Shown: positions 19,502-28,635 of the stretch, one piece after another | Numbering within the stretch: the first letter of the stretch is position 1 | How the letters are laid out: each line of letters begins with the position of its first letter | NCBI RefSeq assembly: GCF_900156655.1 | Contig: NZ_FTOG01000008.1 | Location: forward strand, 62,001-126,000 | Reading direction: 5' to 3' | Length of the DNA: 64,000 nucleotides | DNA from: Rhodobacter aestuarii | GTDB taxonomy: Bacteria > Pseudomonadota > Alphaproteobacteria > Rhodobacterales > Rhodobacteraceae | The notes under the pieces: model-generated | What the model saw: only the letters and a program-made list of their open reading frames with translations | What the model was told of the DNA's origin: nothing | The model's database searches: none | Made by a program: the position numbers and the translations under genes

Positions 19502-20182
19502 TCAGCCTTTTTGACGGGCTTCCTGCCACGGGCGCGGCGCTTTCAAAAACGCCTCCACCTCATTGAGCGTCTCGGCGCTAAACGCGCCTTGGGCGCGCGC
19601 CTCGGCCAGCACATCCCACCAGGTGCAGAGGTAATGCAGCTTCACGCCATGCTTTTCGAGGTTCGGCTCTGTCTCGGGGAAGATCCCGTAGTAAAAGATC
19701 ACGGCGGTATGCGCGCAGCTTGCCCCGGTTTCGCGGATCGCATCGACAAAGCTCAGTTTCGAGCCGCCATCGGTGGTCAGGTCTTCGACGAGAAGCACCC
19801 GCTCGCCCTCAGACATCGCACCTTCAATGCGGGCATTGCGGCCATAGCCTTTGGGCTTTTTGCGCACATAGGTCATCGGCAGCGCGAGACGCTCTGCCAC
19901 CATCGCGGCAAAGGGGATGCCCGCCGTTTCGCCGCCCGCAATATTGTCAAAAGCCTCAAAGCCCGCGTCGCGCAGCACCGTCACGGCCATGAAATCCATG
20001 AGCGTGGAGCGGATGCGCGGGTAAGAGATCAACTTGCGGCAGTCGATATAGGTGGGCGAGGGCAGGCCCGAGGCGAGCGTGAAGGGCTCGTCAGCATTGA
20101 AATGCACCGCCTTGATTTCCAAAAGCATCCGCGCCGTGAGCCGGGCGATTTCTTCTTTCGCGGGGTAGGAAGAGGGGATCAT
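19502..20182 (-). CDS. pyrE: Orotate phosphoribosyltransferase
   Basis: 226 residues. PRPP-binding motif [14 protein letters not shown] is intact, and the flexible-loop segment [17 protein letters not shown] carries the catalytic lysine region. It converts orotate and PRPP to OMP in pyrimidine synthesis. It follows pyrC on the same strand by 46 bp, so pyrC-pyrE is likely one operon. Length and start are normal for alphaproteobacteria. Confidence 0.95.
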   Translation of the reverse strand: MIPSSYPAKEEIARLTARMLLEIKAVHFNADEPFTLASGLPSPTYIDCRKLISYPRIRSTLMDFMAVTVLRDAGFEAFDNIAGGETAGIPFAAMVAERLALPMTYVRKKPKGYGRNARIEGAMSEGERVLLVEDLTTDGGSKLSFVDAIRETGASCAHTAVIFYYGIFPETEPNLEKHGVKLHYLCTWWDVLAEARAQGAFSAETLNEVEAFLKAPRPWQEARQKG

Positions 20183-20228
20183 CTGTGTCGTCCTGTTCTG
20201 TGCCTATGCGGGGCGCGCCGCAGTCGGG

Positions 20229-21269
20229 TCAGTTCTTTACATGCCAGTAGACCGGGAAGCCCGGGTTGAAAACAGTCACGGGGCCCGCACCGGTGATAAT
20301 CTTGTCGGGCCAAGCTGCGGGTGTGTCAGTCTTGATCAGCGTCAGCGTCTCTTCATTGACCGGCATCCGATAAAACGCGGGGCCATTGCGCGAGGCAAAG
20401 GCTTCAAGGTTTTGAAGCTTGCCCTCTTCCTCAAACACATGCGCAAGAAGCTGCATCGTGTTCGTGGCGGTAAAGCAGCCCGCGCAGCCGCAGGCGTTTT
20501 CTTTCAGATCATCAATATGGGGGGCGGAATCCGTGCCGATAAAAAAGCGCGGATCGCCAGAGGTCGCCGCCTCGCGCAGCGCCAAACGGTGCAATTCGCG
20601 CTTGGCCACGGGCAGGCAATAGTAATGCGGTTTGATCCCGCCCACGAGGATGTGGTTGCGGTTGATGATCAGGTGGTGCGTGGTGATCGTCGCGCCCAAA
20701 GTGTCATCTTGGCTGCGCGCGTAATCCACCCCGTCTTTCGTGGTGATATGCTCCATCACCACCCGCAGCCCCGGCGTGGCGCGGCGGATCGGGTCGAGCA
20801 CGGTGTCAATAAAGACCGCCTCACGGTCGAAAATATCGACCTCGGGCGTGACCACTTCGCCATGCACGCACAAAGGCAAGCCGATCTCGGCCATCATTTC
20901 CAGCACGCCGCGCACCTTATCAAAGTCACGCACGCCTGCATTGGAGTTGGTGGTGGCGCCTGCCGGGTAAAGCTTCACCGCTTTCACCAGCCCGCTTTCC
21001 GCCGCGGCGCGCACATCGGCCGGGTCGGTCGCCTCGGTCAGGTAAAGCGTCATCAGCGGCGTGAAGGCTGCACCCTCCGGCAGGGCGGCCAGAATACGGT
21101 CGCGATAGGCCGTGGCCTCGGCGGCGGTGACCACTGGCGGCACAAGGTTCGGCATCACAATCGCCCGGGCGAAGTGATGCGTGCTCTCGGGCAAGATACC
21201 TTGCAGCATCGCACCGTCGCGCAGGTGCAAATGCCAATCGTCGGGGCGGGGGAGCGTGATCTGGGTCAT
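20229..21269 (-). CDS. pyrC: Dihydroorotase
   Basis: 346 residues, the class II (E. coli-like) length. The metal-binding [10 protein letters not shown] is at the N-terminus. [15 protein letters not shown] holds the carbamylated lysine region, and further metal ligands are VCVHGEV-type (LCVHGEV), MEHITT and GTDSAPH. It cyclises carbamoyl-aspartate in pyrimidine synthesis. Divergent from the small lipoprotein gene at 21397. Confidence 0.96.
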   Translation of the reverse strand: MTQITLPRPDDWHLHLRDGAMLQGILPESTHHFARAIVMPNLVPPVVTAAEATAYRDRILAALPEGAAFTPLMTLYLTEATDPADVRAAAESGLVKAVKLYPAGATTNSNAGVRDFDKVRGVLEMMAEIGLPLCVHGEVVTPEVDIFDREAVFIDTVLDPIRRATPGLRVVMEHITTKDGVDYARSQDDTLGATITTHHLIINRNHILVGGIKPHYYCLPVAKRELHRLALREAATSGDPRFFIGTDSAPHIDDLKENACGCAGCFTATNTMQLLAHVFEEEGKLQNLEAFASRNGPAFYRMPVNEETLTLIKTDTPAAWPDKIITGAGPVTVFNPGFPVYWHVKN

Positions 21270-21396
21270 GCGTTTCGGTTACACCTGATGGGCGCGTATT
21301 TCCAGTGGCAGCTTTGCGCCGAAACCGCCCGCATGGGCTGGACAGCGGCCCCGCTTCTGCGCCAATTTTGCGCGCAAACGGGAAAAGGAGGAAAAA

Positions 21397-21699
21397 ATGA
21401 GAGCAGCCCTTCCGTTGATCGCCGGTCTTGCCCTTCTGGGCTGTAACGATCCGGGCTTTCGCGGTGTGCCTGAAGTGCGGGTCGCGCAAGAAAACGAGGT
21501 GGCAAGCTGCCGCGCCGTTTCCATCATCACCAATGAGCCGGGGCTTTATGGCCCGGTGCTGGGCGAAGAGGCGCTGCGCTATGCGCGCAACAAGGTGCTG
21601 GAAACCGCCAAGGCCGATGGCGCGGATACGGTCGTGTTCGACGAAACCCCGCCGGGTGTGCCGGTTTCGCTCGTTCGCGCACGCGCCTTCGACTGCTAG
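21397..21699 (+). CDS. Small putative lipoprotein
   Basis: 100 residues. The N-terminus MRAALPLIAGLALLGC has a hydrophobic core and a lipobox (LLGC), so lipidation at Cys16 is expected. The mature part has VASCRAVSIITNEPGLYGPVLGEEALRYARNKVLE, ADGADTVVF and a C-terminal cysteine. The pattern 'C..v..i....G..ge.al..ar.k..e.A...GAd.vvf' resembles DUF4156-type lipoproteins. AAAGGAGGAAAAA precedes the ATG. An inverted repeat AATGCCGC/GCGGCATT (21718-21750) follows the gene and may help end transcription. Confidence 0.8.
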   Translation: MRAALPLIAGLALLGCNDPGFRGVPEVRVAQENEVASCRAVSIITNEPGLYGPVLGEEALRYARNKVLETAKADGADTVVFDETPPGVPVSLVRARAFDC

Positions 21700-21832
21700 A
21701 GAATTAAGCGTTTTGTTAATGCCGCGTTGCAGAAAATGCAGGGCGGCATTGCCGGATTGTCGGTTCATGGGACAACGAGTCTGACTTATATAGACCTCAA
21801 GGGGGGAAACACTCTGCCCTAAGGAGGTTTCC

Positions 21833-22069
21833 ATGGCTTACACAACGACATTCATCGAAAAAGAACTCAACCTGTTCAAAGACATCGCAGCCCAGATCGG
21901 GCGTTTTGCGGCGTCGTTTGGCGCACGGCTCGTGGAGGCGACCGAAGCGCATGAACGGATGCAGGAAGTGCTGCGGCTGTCCGATATGTCGGATGAAGAA
22001 CTGGCGGTGCACGGGCTGACCCGTGATGACATTGTCAGCCACGTCTTCCGCGATAAATTCTGCTACTGA
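21833..22069 (+). CDS. DUF1127 (YjiS-like) small protein
   Basis: 78 residues. The C-terminal half, with LRLSDMSDEELAVHGLTRDDIVSHVFRDKF, is the arginine/aspartate-rich DUF1127 helix pair. A perfect ribosome site AAGGAGG lies 6 nt before the ATG, suggesting strong translation. In Rhodobacter sphaeroides a short DUF1127 protein (CcaF1) binds RNA and sits beside CcsR sRNAs; no CcsR-like CCUCCUCCC loops are visible downstream here. Function therefore only inferred from family. Confidence 0.88.
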   Translation: MAYTTTFIEKELNLFKDIAAQIGRFAASFGARLVEATEAHERMQEVLRLSDMSDEELAVHGLTRDDIVSHVFRDKFCY

Positions 22070-22175
22070 TTTGTCGCATTTGTGCAAGGGATCTAGGTGC
22101 AACAAAGGGTTGCGCCGATCCGCATGCGGTTCAATACTGCCTCGCAAGTGAAAGACTTCAGGCGGGGTTGATCGG

Positions 22176-22502
22176 ATGAAGCACGAGACACTGACAGAGG
22201 TGCGTGGGGATTTGGTGCTGGCCGCGCTATGCGTAGGCCAGTTTCGCGCGCCTTGTCAGATAGATACATCGCGGCTTTTGGTCCGTGCGGATGAAGCCTT
22301 GATCCAAGCGCTCCATGCCCTCGGGCTTGAGACGGCGGCGGTGGTTGAGGATTTCACCCCCGTCCCGCTTTTCGCACCCGAAGAGGTGATCTTAGATCAG
22401 ATCGCGCGTGGCTTGGGGCGGCGGCAGGTGCAAACCCATGTGTTTGGCCCGCATGACGAAGAAGGGGCCGAGGGCGAAGAAAGTTCCAACGCCCCGGCGT
22501 GA
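22176..22502 (+). CDS. Hypothetical protein
   Basis: 108 residues starting MKHETLTEVRGDLVLAALCVGQF. Codon third positions are GC-rich, which supports coding. The C-terminus is acidic (HDEEGAEGEESSNAPA). The protein has no membrane segment and no motif I recognise. It ends 31 bp from the end of the convergent regA-like gene. Possible start alternatives were not seen; no strong ribosome site precedes the ATG. Confidence 0.55.
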   Translation: MKHETLTEVRGDLVLAALCVGQFRAPCQIDTSRLLVRADEALIQALHALGLETAAVVEDFTPVPLFAPEEVILDQIARGLGRRQVQTHVFGPHDEEGAEGEESSNAPA

Positions 22503-22532
22503 CCTGTCGCGCCGTCGCGTAGCGCGGCCCTC

Positions 22533-23096
22533 TTATTCCTCGACGGTTTCTTGTCCTTCGGCGGCGGCACGATGCGCGGCGAGTTTGCGCGCCAAGGTGC
22601 GCCGATGCATGCCAAGCCGCCGCGCGGTCTCGGAAATATTGAATCCGGTTTCCGCCAAAGTGCGCTGAATCAGTTCCCATTCTTGCGCTTTTACCCCCAC
22701 CTGCGGCGCCTCAATCTCGGGCATTGCCATTCCGGCGCGGTGGCCAAACGCGGTTTCAATCTCGCGCGCCGTAGCGGGTTTCGCTAAATATTGCGTCGCG
22801 CCAAGCTTGATCGCCTCCACGGCGGTCGAGATCGAGGCGAAACCCGTCAACACCACGATGGCGGGCGGATCTTCCTTTTCTCCCAAGACTTTGACGACCC
22901 CAAGCCCCGAACCCTCGGCCAGCTTCAGATCCACAATCGCATGGGTGAAGGCATAGCGCTGCGCCAACCCGATTGCGGCTTCCTCGCGGGTGGCGGCATG
23001 CACCTCATAGCCGCGTCGGGCAAAGGCGGCAGCAAGCGTTTCGGCCAGATGCGGGTCATCTTCAACAACCAAGAGGCAACGGTGGTCTTCACTCAT
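22533..23096 (-). CDS. Response regulator, RegA/PrrA/ActR family (divergent)
   Basis: 187 residues. The receiver domain has VVEDD, phosphorylation Asp in AIVDLKLAEGSGL, VVLTG and YLAKP. The C-terminal helix-turn-helix SETARRLGMHRRTLARKL is almost the one in RegA. The proline-rich hinge typical of RegA between receiver and HTH is missing, and the linker is longer. Likely controls redox-responsive genes as partner of the kinase encoded just upstream (8-bp overlap). Possibly a paralogue of the true RegA. Confidence 0.87.
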   Translation of the reverse strand: MSEDHRCLLVVEDDPHLAETLAAAFARRGYEVHAATREEAAIGLAQRYAFTHAIVDLKLAEGSGLGVVKVLGEKEDPPAIVVLTGFASISTAVEAIKLGATQYLAKPATAREIETAFGHRAGMAMPEIEAPQVGVKAQEWELIQRTLAETGFNISETARRLGMHRRTLARKLAAHRAAAEGQETVEE

Positions 23097-24363
23097 GGCG
23101 GATCTCCTCGGGCAGGGAACGGCTAAGCAGCGGCAGGCTTAGCCGCACCTCGGCACCGGTGGGGGTATTGCGCAATTCCATCCGGCCGCCAAGGCGGTCA
23201 ATCGCATTGCGCGCCAAAAAGAGTCCCAGTCCGCGCCCCGGTTGGCCGGAGCCAGACAGAAATGGCGCGCCGGGGTTGGCCAGCACGCTTTCAGGAAAGC
23301 CGGGGCCACGGTCGGTCAGCGTGAAAACAAGCAGGTTTCCCTCGCGGTTGAGGCTGGCCTCCAGCGTGCCCGGAGCCACGCTTTCAGCATTGTCGAGCAA
23401 GTTCACGAGCGCAGCTTCAAAAATTGGGGCGGTCAAAATGCGGGTGCCACGCAGCGCGGGGGTGGTTTGCACGGGCACCCGCGCGCGCCCGCGCGAGCCG
23501 CTCCATATCGCCAGAATGCGGCGGATTTCGGCTTCGGCGGGCACATCGGCGGCGGCTTCGAGCCGCTCGCGCCCCGCCGCTTGCAATGTGCGCGAAACAA
23601 TTGCCCGGCAGCGGCGCAATTGCGTGATCATCCGGTCGAGTTCGGGGGCAAGGGCATCGCGCTCAGGTGGGCCAATCTCGGCCCAATCATCAAGCGTCAC
23701 CGCCAGCGTTGTCAGCGGTGTGCCGAGTTCATGTGCCATACCAGAGGCCAAAAGCCCAAGGCCAACCAGTTGATCCGCCTCGGCTTTGGCGCGCCGTAGC
23801 TCTTCAATCGCCCGCTCCCGCGCTGCCATGCTGAGCCGTAATCGCAACACGAACCAGACCATCAGCGTAGAGGTCAGCACAAAAGCCAAAAAGAGCCCGG
23901 TCGGCGCGGGCCCGGCCTCCGCGGTCAGCGCAACAAGGCCAAACATCGCAAGGTTGCTGAGCAAATAAATCGGCAGCGCAAAAAACGGGGTGCAAAGAGA
24001 GACCGCCAAAAGGGGGGGCACCATCAACAGCATCGTAAACGGGCTCGCCGCGCCACCTGAAAGCGCCAAAAGTGCCGTCAGCGCGCCAGTGTCGAGCGCC
24101 AATTGCGCAAGGATCACCCAATCGGGCAAAACCGTGCGGCGGGTGACTGAAACTGCGGTGAGGAGGTTGTAAAAAACCAACAGCACCGTCACCACGCCAA
24201 TCGGTTCATAAGGCAGATCAAGGCGCAGGATCTTGAGCGCATAAACAAGCGCAACGATCAGGCTAATGATCCCCACCCAACGGATTTGCACCAAAAGCCA
24301 AGCCGTTTCGCCCTGTTTGGGGGCGCGGATCGGGGGCGTTTGATCGGGTGCTGGCGCGCGCAT
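23089..24363 (-). CDS. Redox-sensing histidine kinase, RegB/PrrB/ActS family
   Basis: 424 residues from the ATG at 24363 (GGAAAGG 9 nt upstream). Six hydrophobic segments span about residues 25-190. The loop GGAASPFTMLL stands where RegB has the quinone-binding GGTNNPF motif, so the Asn is replaced. The H-box is GMAHELGTPLTTL. ELDRMITQLRRCRAIVSR keeps the cysteine that in RegB acts as redox switch. N and G boxes (LVNLLDNAESV, DRGPGF, GRGLGLFLA) are intact. In R. capsulatus regB is divergent from senC-regA; here kinase and regulator genes overlap in tandem and senC is absent. Confidence 0.87.
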   Translation of the reverse strand: MRAPAPDQTPPIRAPKQGETAWLLVQIRWVGIISLIVALVYALKILRLDLPYEPIGVVTVLLVFYNLLTAVSVTRRTVLPDWVILAQLALDTGALTALLALSGGAASPFTMLLMVPPLLAVSLCTPFFALPIYLLSNLAMFGLVALTAEAGPAPTGLFLAFVLTSTLMVWFVLRLRLSMAARERAIEELRRAKAEADQLVGLGLLASGMAHELGTPLTTLAVTLDDWAEIGPPERDALAPELDRMITQLRRCRAIVSRTLQAAGRERLEAAADVPAEAEIRRILAIWSGSRGRARVPVQTTPALRGTRILTAPIFEAALVNLLDNAESVAPGTLEASLNREGNLLVFTLTDRGPGFPESVLANPGAPFLSGSGQPGRGLGLFLARNAIDRLGGRMELRNTPTGAEVRLSLPLLSRSLPEEIRHE

Positions 24364-24522
24364 TTTTGAACCTTTCCGGATTGGCGCGACCATGCCGCAT
24401 GTCTTCGGGCAGGGCAACTCTGTGCAAAAACTTCTGCGCTGGGCGTGCGCGTGGCGGCGGCAATTCCTCTTGCTCCATGCGCGCAGGCTGCTACCGTGGC
24501 GCTGTTAAGAAAGAGGATTTGC

Positions 24523-24882
24523 ATGCCCCCGTTCGCCCAAGTCTTGCCCCGCTTTTTGCTCGTGGCCCCCGTTGCGCTGGCCGCCTGTGTTGAGGGCATG
24601 CCCGCCGATCCCAGCGCCCCGCGCATCTCGCAACGTGGCACGTGTTTCGCCTATGTGGCGGCAGAGGACGGTGGTCAATATGCGCTTGTGACCGGCAAAG
24701 GGGATGGCACGCGTGAGCCGCCTGCACTGAAAACCAACCCTATGGGGGCGGCCGCGGTCGACGCTGCTTTTGCGCGTGAACTCAAGGCGATGCAGGTGAT
24801 GCCGGAGTGTTTGGCCGTCTATGCCAAATCCCGCGCTGAAGCGGCCCCCTATGTGGCTCCGGAGCCTGCCGCGAAATCCTAA
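24523..24882 (+). CDS. Putative lipoprotein of unknown function
   Basis: 119 residues from the ATG at 24523 (AAGAGGA 5-6 nt upstream). The signal [22 protein letters not shown] ends in a lipobox with Cys22. The mature part contains [14 protein letters not shown] and [11 protein letters not shown], with two further cysteines that could pair. An in-frame extension to 24445 has no ribosome site. Divergent from the regB-like gene (159 bp between them, presumably with both promoters). No family recognised. Confidence 0.7.
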   Translation: MPPFAQVLPRFLLVAPVALAACVEGMPADPSAPRISQRGTCFAYVAAEDGGQYALVTGKGDGTREPPALKTNPMGAAAVDAAFARELKAMQVMPECLAVYAKSRAEAAPYVAPEPAAKS

Positions 24883-25040
24883 CCGCCTGTGGGGGCATGA
24901 GTCCGTGCCGCCACACCTTTACCCCTGTATTTGGTAGGGCGATCTTTTCGCTACCCGAATTCTCGCATCCCCCCTATAGTCTGTGGATAACCGGGGCGTC
25001 AGACCCCAACATGAGGCGGAACAGGAAGAAAGGGGAGGCC

Positions 25041-25511
25041 ATGCGCTGCCCATTTTGCGGGAACGTTGATACTCAAGTGAAAGACAGCCGCCCGGCAGAG
25101 GATCATGTGGCGATCCGGCGTCGGCGGTTTTGCCCGGCCTGCGGGGGGCGTTTCACCACCTATGAACGCGTGCAATTGCGCGATCTGGTCGTGATCAAAA
25201 CCTCTGGACGGCGCGAAGACTTTGACCGCGACAAGCTTGAGCGTTCGATCCGCATCGCGATGCAAAAACGCCCGATCGACCCGGAGCGGATTGACCAAAT
25301 GATCTCGGGCATCGTGCGCAGGCTCGAAAGCTTGGGCGAAACCGATATTCCCTCGCGCTCCATCGGGGAGATCGTGATGGAGACTTTGGCGCGGATCGAC
25401 ACCGTTGCATATGTGCGGTTTGCAAGTGTTTACAAGAACTTCCAAGCCGCAGATGATTTTGACAAATTCGTCTCCGAACTGCGCCCCAATGTGAGCGGAG
25501 AGCCGGAGTGA
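25041..25511 (+). CDS. nrdR: Transcriptional repressor NrdR
   Basis: 156 residues from the ATG at 25041, preceded by AGGGGAGG. The zinc ribbon is MRCPFCG...FCPACGG (Cys3, 6, 31, 34), followed by the RFTTYERV start of the ATP-cone domain. NrdR represses ribonucleotide reductase genes according to dATP/ATP. Frame extends to 24897 but without support. It overlaps ribD by 4 bp (ATGA), as in many proteobacteria. Confidence 0.96.
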   Translation: MRCPFCGNVDTQVKDSRPAEDHVAIRRRRFCPACGGRFTTYERVQLRDLVVIKTSGRREDFDRDKLERSIRIAMQKRPIDPERIDQMISGIVRRLESLGETDIPSRSIGEIVMETLARIDTVAYVRFASVYKNFQAADDFDKFVSELRPNVSGEPE

Positions 25512-26599
25512 GCCAAGCTGACAGCCGCTTCATGCGGCTGGCGCTTAGCCTTGCCGCGCGGGGTTTGGGCAATGTCTGGCCCAATCCTGCGGTGGGCTGT
25601 GTGATCGTGAACGCGGGGCGGATCGTTGGGCGCGGTTGGACGCAGCCGGGCGGTCGGCCCCATGCGGAACGCCGCGCGCTGGATCAAACGGGCGCACGGG
25701 CGCACGGGGCCACGGCCTATGTGACGCTTGAACCCTGCGCGCATTACGGCAAGACCCCGCCCTGCGCCGAGGGGTTGATTGAGGCTGGCGTTACCCGTGT
25801 TGTGTCTGCCCTAGAAGATCCCGATCCGCGCGTTTGTGGCAAAGGCCACGCCATGTTGCGGGCCGCTGGGGTTGAGGTGATCACCGGCGTGATGGGGGCG
25901 GAGGCGCGCGCTTTGCAGGCGGGGTTCTTGAGCCGTGTGGAACAGGGACGACCCTGGCTCGCGCTGAAACTCGGGGCCAGTTTTGATGGCCGAATTGCAC
26001 TTTCCAATGGCGAAAGCCAATGGATCACCGGGCCGCAAGCCCGCGCGCGGGTGCAGGCTTTGCGCGCACGCTATGATGCGGTTTTGGTGGGTGGCGGCAC
26101 CGCGCGGGCGGATGATCCGCTGCTGACCGTGCGCGCTTTTACTCCGTTGCGCGCGCCTGTGCGCGTGGTGGCCAGCCGCACCCTTGATCTGCCGCGCGAC
26201 CGTTTGGCGGGCTCGCTGGATCAAGCGCCGCTGTGGCTGGTACATGGTCCGCAAGCCCCTGAAGAAGCGCGGGCTTTCTGGTCTGGCCTTGGGGCGGAAC
26301 TGATCGAAGTGGGCGAGAGCGCGGCTGGGCTTGATCCGGTCGCGGTGATGCACGCCCTTGCCGAACGCGGGCTGACGCGGGTGTTTTGCGAAGGCGGGGG
26401 GCAGCTTGCGGCGAGCCTAATGGCGGCGGGGCTGGTGGATGAGTTGATCGGCTTTACCGCGGGGGTGGTGTTGGGCGGCGATGCGCGCCCGGGCATTGGG
26501 GCGCTGGGGCTAGAGCGTTTGGCCGATGCGCCGCGTTACAGGCTAACCGAGGTGCAGCCAATCGGGCCGGATGTGCTGGCGCGCTGGCACCGCGCCTAA
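25508..26599 (+). CDS. ribD: Bifunctional riboflavin deaminase/reductase RibD
   Basis: 363 residues. The deaminase domain (1-145) has zinc ligands HAE and [11 protein letters not shown]. The reductase domain (about 150-360) has [17 protein letters not shown] and [12 protein letters not shown]. It catalyses the second and third steps of riboflavin synthesis. Coupled to nrdR. It converges with the capsule gene kpsC-like with a 4-bp overlap of 3' ends; no terminator is visible between them. Confidence 0.95.
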   Translation: MSQADSRFMRLALSLAARGLGNVWPNPAVGCVIVNAGRIVGRGWTQPGGRPHAERRALDQTGARAHGATAYVTLEPCAHYGKTPPCAEGLIEAGVTRVVSALEDPDPRVCGKGHAMLRAAGVEVITGVMGAEARALQAGFLSRVEQGRPWLALKLGASFDGRIALSNGESQWITGPQARARVQALRARYDAVLVGGGTARADDPLLTVRAFTPLRAPVRVVASRTLDLPRDRLAGSLDQAPLWLVHGPQAPEEARAFWSGLGAELIEVGESAAGLDPVAVMHALAERGLTRVFCEGGGQLAASLMAAGLVDELIGFTAGVVLGGDARPGIGALGLERLADAPRYRLTEVQPIGPDVLARWHRA

Positions 26600-28635
26600 C
26601 GCCAAAGCGCGGCGTAACTCGCGAAGATCCCTTGCAGTTTTGCCAAGGTGCGGTTGATCGGGCCGGGCCGGGGCAGCGGGCCATTGGCCAAGCGCTCTAG
26701 CAACAATTCCGGCGGGCAGGGGCGGCGGCGAACCGGGTCGAAATAGCGCGGGTAGGCAATCAAACTGGCATGGATAAGCTGTTCAAGGCTGACCTTTTGG
26801 CGCCGCCGGTCGGGGATCGCCCCAAGGTCGCGCGTCAGCCCCCAGCCCGCATAGAAAGGGGCACCGGTGGTGGTGACTGGCTTGCCCCGGATCAGCGCTT
26901 CAAACCCCAAAAGGGAGGTCATCGTCCAAATCTCATCAACCTGTTCAATCAAAGCGATGGGGTCAGATTTGTGCAAGATGGCATCGGCGTAACGCAACGC
27001 CTCCGCCTCGGGAATGGCACCTGGGCGTAATCCGGCTTCGACATCTGGATGAGGTTTGAAAAGCACAATTGCCTTTGGGTTTTCGGCACGGACCTTCGCC
27101 AATAATGCGAGATTAGTGCAAATCTCGCCCGCGCCCAAACGGATCGAGGCATCATCCTCAACCTGCCCCGGTACGAGGATACGCTGTCCTTGCGGGAGGG
27201 GGGGCGCCGCGCCGCCAATGTTGTATTTTGAAAGCCCTGCTTTGCGCAAAGCCGCGATCAGCCGCTCCGCCCGTGCGGCCCCGCCAGCGGGCAGGGGAGC
27301 CTTGATCAGGTCTTCCAAATCTGAGGGGCGGGTTGGGTCGTAATAAATGCCTTGGCTGTCTGTGACGAGTGAGAGCGGCGGTACCAGATCGGCCCCCAAG
27401 CCCCGCGAACGCAAAAAACCGTCTTCCACCCGCAGCGCCGGGGCTGCAAAGCCAGCGGGTTCCTTACCTGCCCAAAGCAAGAGTCTGCGCCCGCTACGCT
27501 CGGCCACCTGCGCGGCCTTTTCTGGCGGATCGACAAAGCGCAAAGATTTTTCGCGCCCAAAGAAAGCGTTGAGGGCCCCGCGTTTCCAAAGCCGCATGCC
27601 ACTTGCCACATGGCCGAAGCGGTCGGCCCGATAGGTGCGGACGTCGGCTTCAAGTTGGTCCACCGCTTCTTCAAAACTGCAGCCAAGTTCCCGGCACGGG
27701 TCATACCATTGCGGAGCCAAGAGGTGACTGACGGCGAAGATTTGCGCCCGCGTCAGGCGGCGATTGCGGCGTGGCACCGGGTTTTCATCCAGCGTGAGCC
27801 CCCAGCCCGCATAGAAGGGTTGGCCAAAGACGCGCGGTTTGTGGCCTGCCAAAATCGCCTCATAGCCCAGTTGCGAGGAAACGGTGTAAACCGCCACCGC
27901 GCCTTCCAGCAATTTCCAAGGCGAGACGGGCGCATCGTAAAGCGTGGTGCGCGCGTCTTCATGCACGGGACCAAAGTAGCCGCCGCGCAGCCCGGCGCGG
28001 GTTTCGGGATGGGTCTTGATCAAAATGCGCGCGCCGGGGTTTTCGATTTGCGCAACGGCGAGCATCTCGCGAAAGGTGCCCGGCGTCGCCCCGCCATAAC
28101 GCACCGAAGCATCGCCCGCTGTTTGATCTATCACCAGCACATAGCCCGGCGCGGGCGGTTCAAGGTCGGGGTCGAAATTGTTGTATTTTGAAAGTTCCAG
28201 CGCCTTCAGCCGGGCAATGCCGTCGCGCGCACGGTCCAAAAGCGCTGTATCATCAAGCGGTTCGCGCGCCAGCATCCGTTCAATGAGGGACGGGCGCGAA
28301 GCATCAAAATGCACCCCGTTTTCGTCAATCAAGAGCCCCAAAGGTCCTTCGGCGCCCCGAGCGCGCCCCGGATGGACAGAGCGTAAAAACGCATCTTCAA
28401 GACGTACCAACCCCACCCCTTGGCGCGCAACAACCCGTTCACCGCGGGCGGCATAGGGCGAGCGCCCCCAAACCACCACGCGATCCTCCGGCCCCGGCAG
28501 GCCCAGATGCAAAGACCAGCCCGCCGCGTCCAAGATGCGCCCAAGCCGTGGGTTTCGCCAAAAGCCCGCCGTGTAATAGAAAAGCCGCCGGGAGGCGGCC
28601 CCTCCGGCGGCTTGGCCTTGTAAGGCGTTTGGCAT
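26596..28635 (-). CDS. Capsule polysaccharide lipid-linker synthesis protein, KpsC-like
   Basis: 679 residues from the ATG at 28635, overlapping the upstream stop as TGATG. Two homologous halves are visible: LVRLEDAFLRSVHPG...LLIDENGVHFDASRPSLIE and ALRVEDGFLRSRGLG...LVTDSQGIYYDPTRPSDLE, and each contains SKYNxG/SKYNNF and AGWGLT-type motifs (FYAGWGLT twice). This is the duplicated Kdo-transferase architecture of KpsC, which builds the poly-Kdo linker of group 2 capsules. Together with KpsS- and Wza-like genes it forms a capsule operon. Transporter genes kpsMT are not in the window. Confidence 0.9.
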   Translation of the reverse strand: MPNALQGQAAGGAASRRLFYYTAGFWRNPRLGRILDAAGWSLHLGLPGPEDRVVVWGRSPYAARGERVVARQGVGLVRLEDAFLRSVHPGRARGAEGPLGLLIDENGVHFDASRPSLIERMLAREPLDDTALLDRARDGIARLKALELSKYNNFDPDLEPPAPGYVLVIDQTAGDASVRYGGATPGTFREMLAVAQIENPGARILIKTHPETRAGLRGGYFGPVHEDARTTLYDAPVSPWKLLEGAVAVYTVSSQLGYEAILAGHKPRVFGQPFYAGWGLTLDENPVPRRNRRLTRAQIFAVSHLLAPQWYDPCRELGCSFEEAVDQLEADVRTYRADRFGHVASGMRLWKRGALNAFFGREKSLRFVDPPEKAAQVAERSGRRLLLWAGKEPAGFAAPALRVEDGFLRSRGLGADLVPPLSLVTDSQGIYYDPTRPSDLEDLIKAPLPAGGAARAERLIAALRKAGLSKYNIGGAAPPLPQGQRILVPGQVEDDASIRLGAGEICTNLALLAKVRAENPKAIVLFKPHPDVEAGLRPGAIPEAEALRYADAILHKSDPIALIEQVDEIWTMTSLLGFEALIRGKPVTTTGAPFYAGWGLTRDLGAIPDRRRQKVSLEQLIHASLIAYPRYFDPVRRRPCPPELLLERLANGPLPRPGPINRTLAKLQGIFASYAALWR

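Noticed and set aside
22070-22175. CcsR-like sRNA array after the DUF1127 gene
   Set aside because: No CCUCCUCCC loops or repeated stem-loops were found in the interval.
24883-25040. NrdR box (autoregulation) upstream of nrdR
   Set aside because: CCCCTATAGTCTGTGG is only loosely like half of the consensus; no tandem box.
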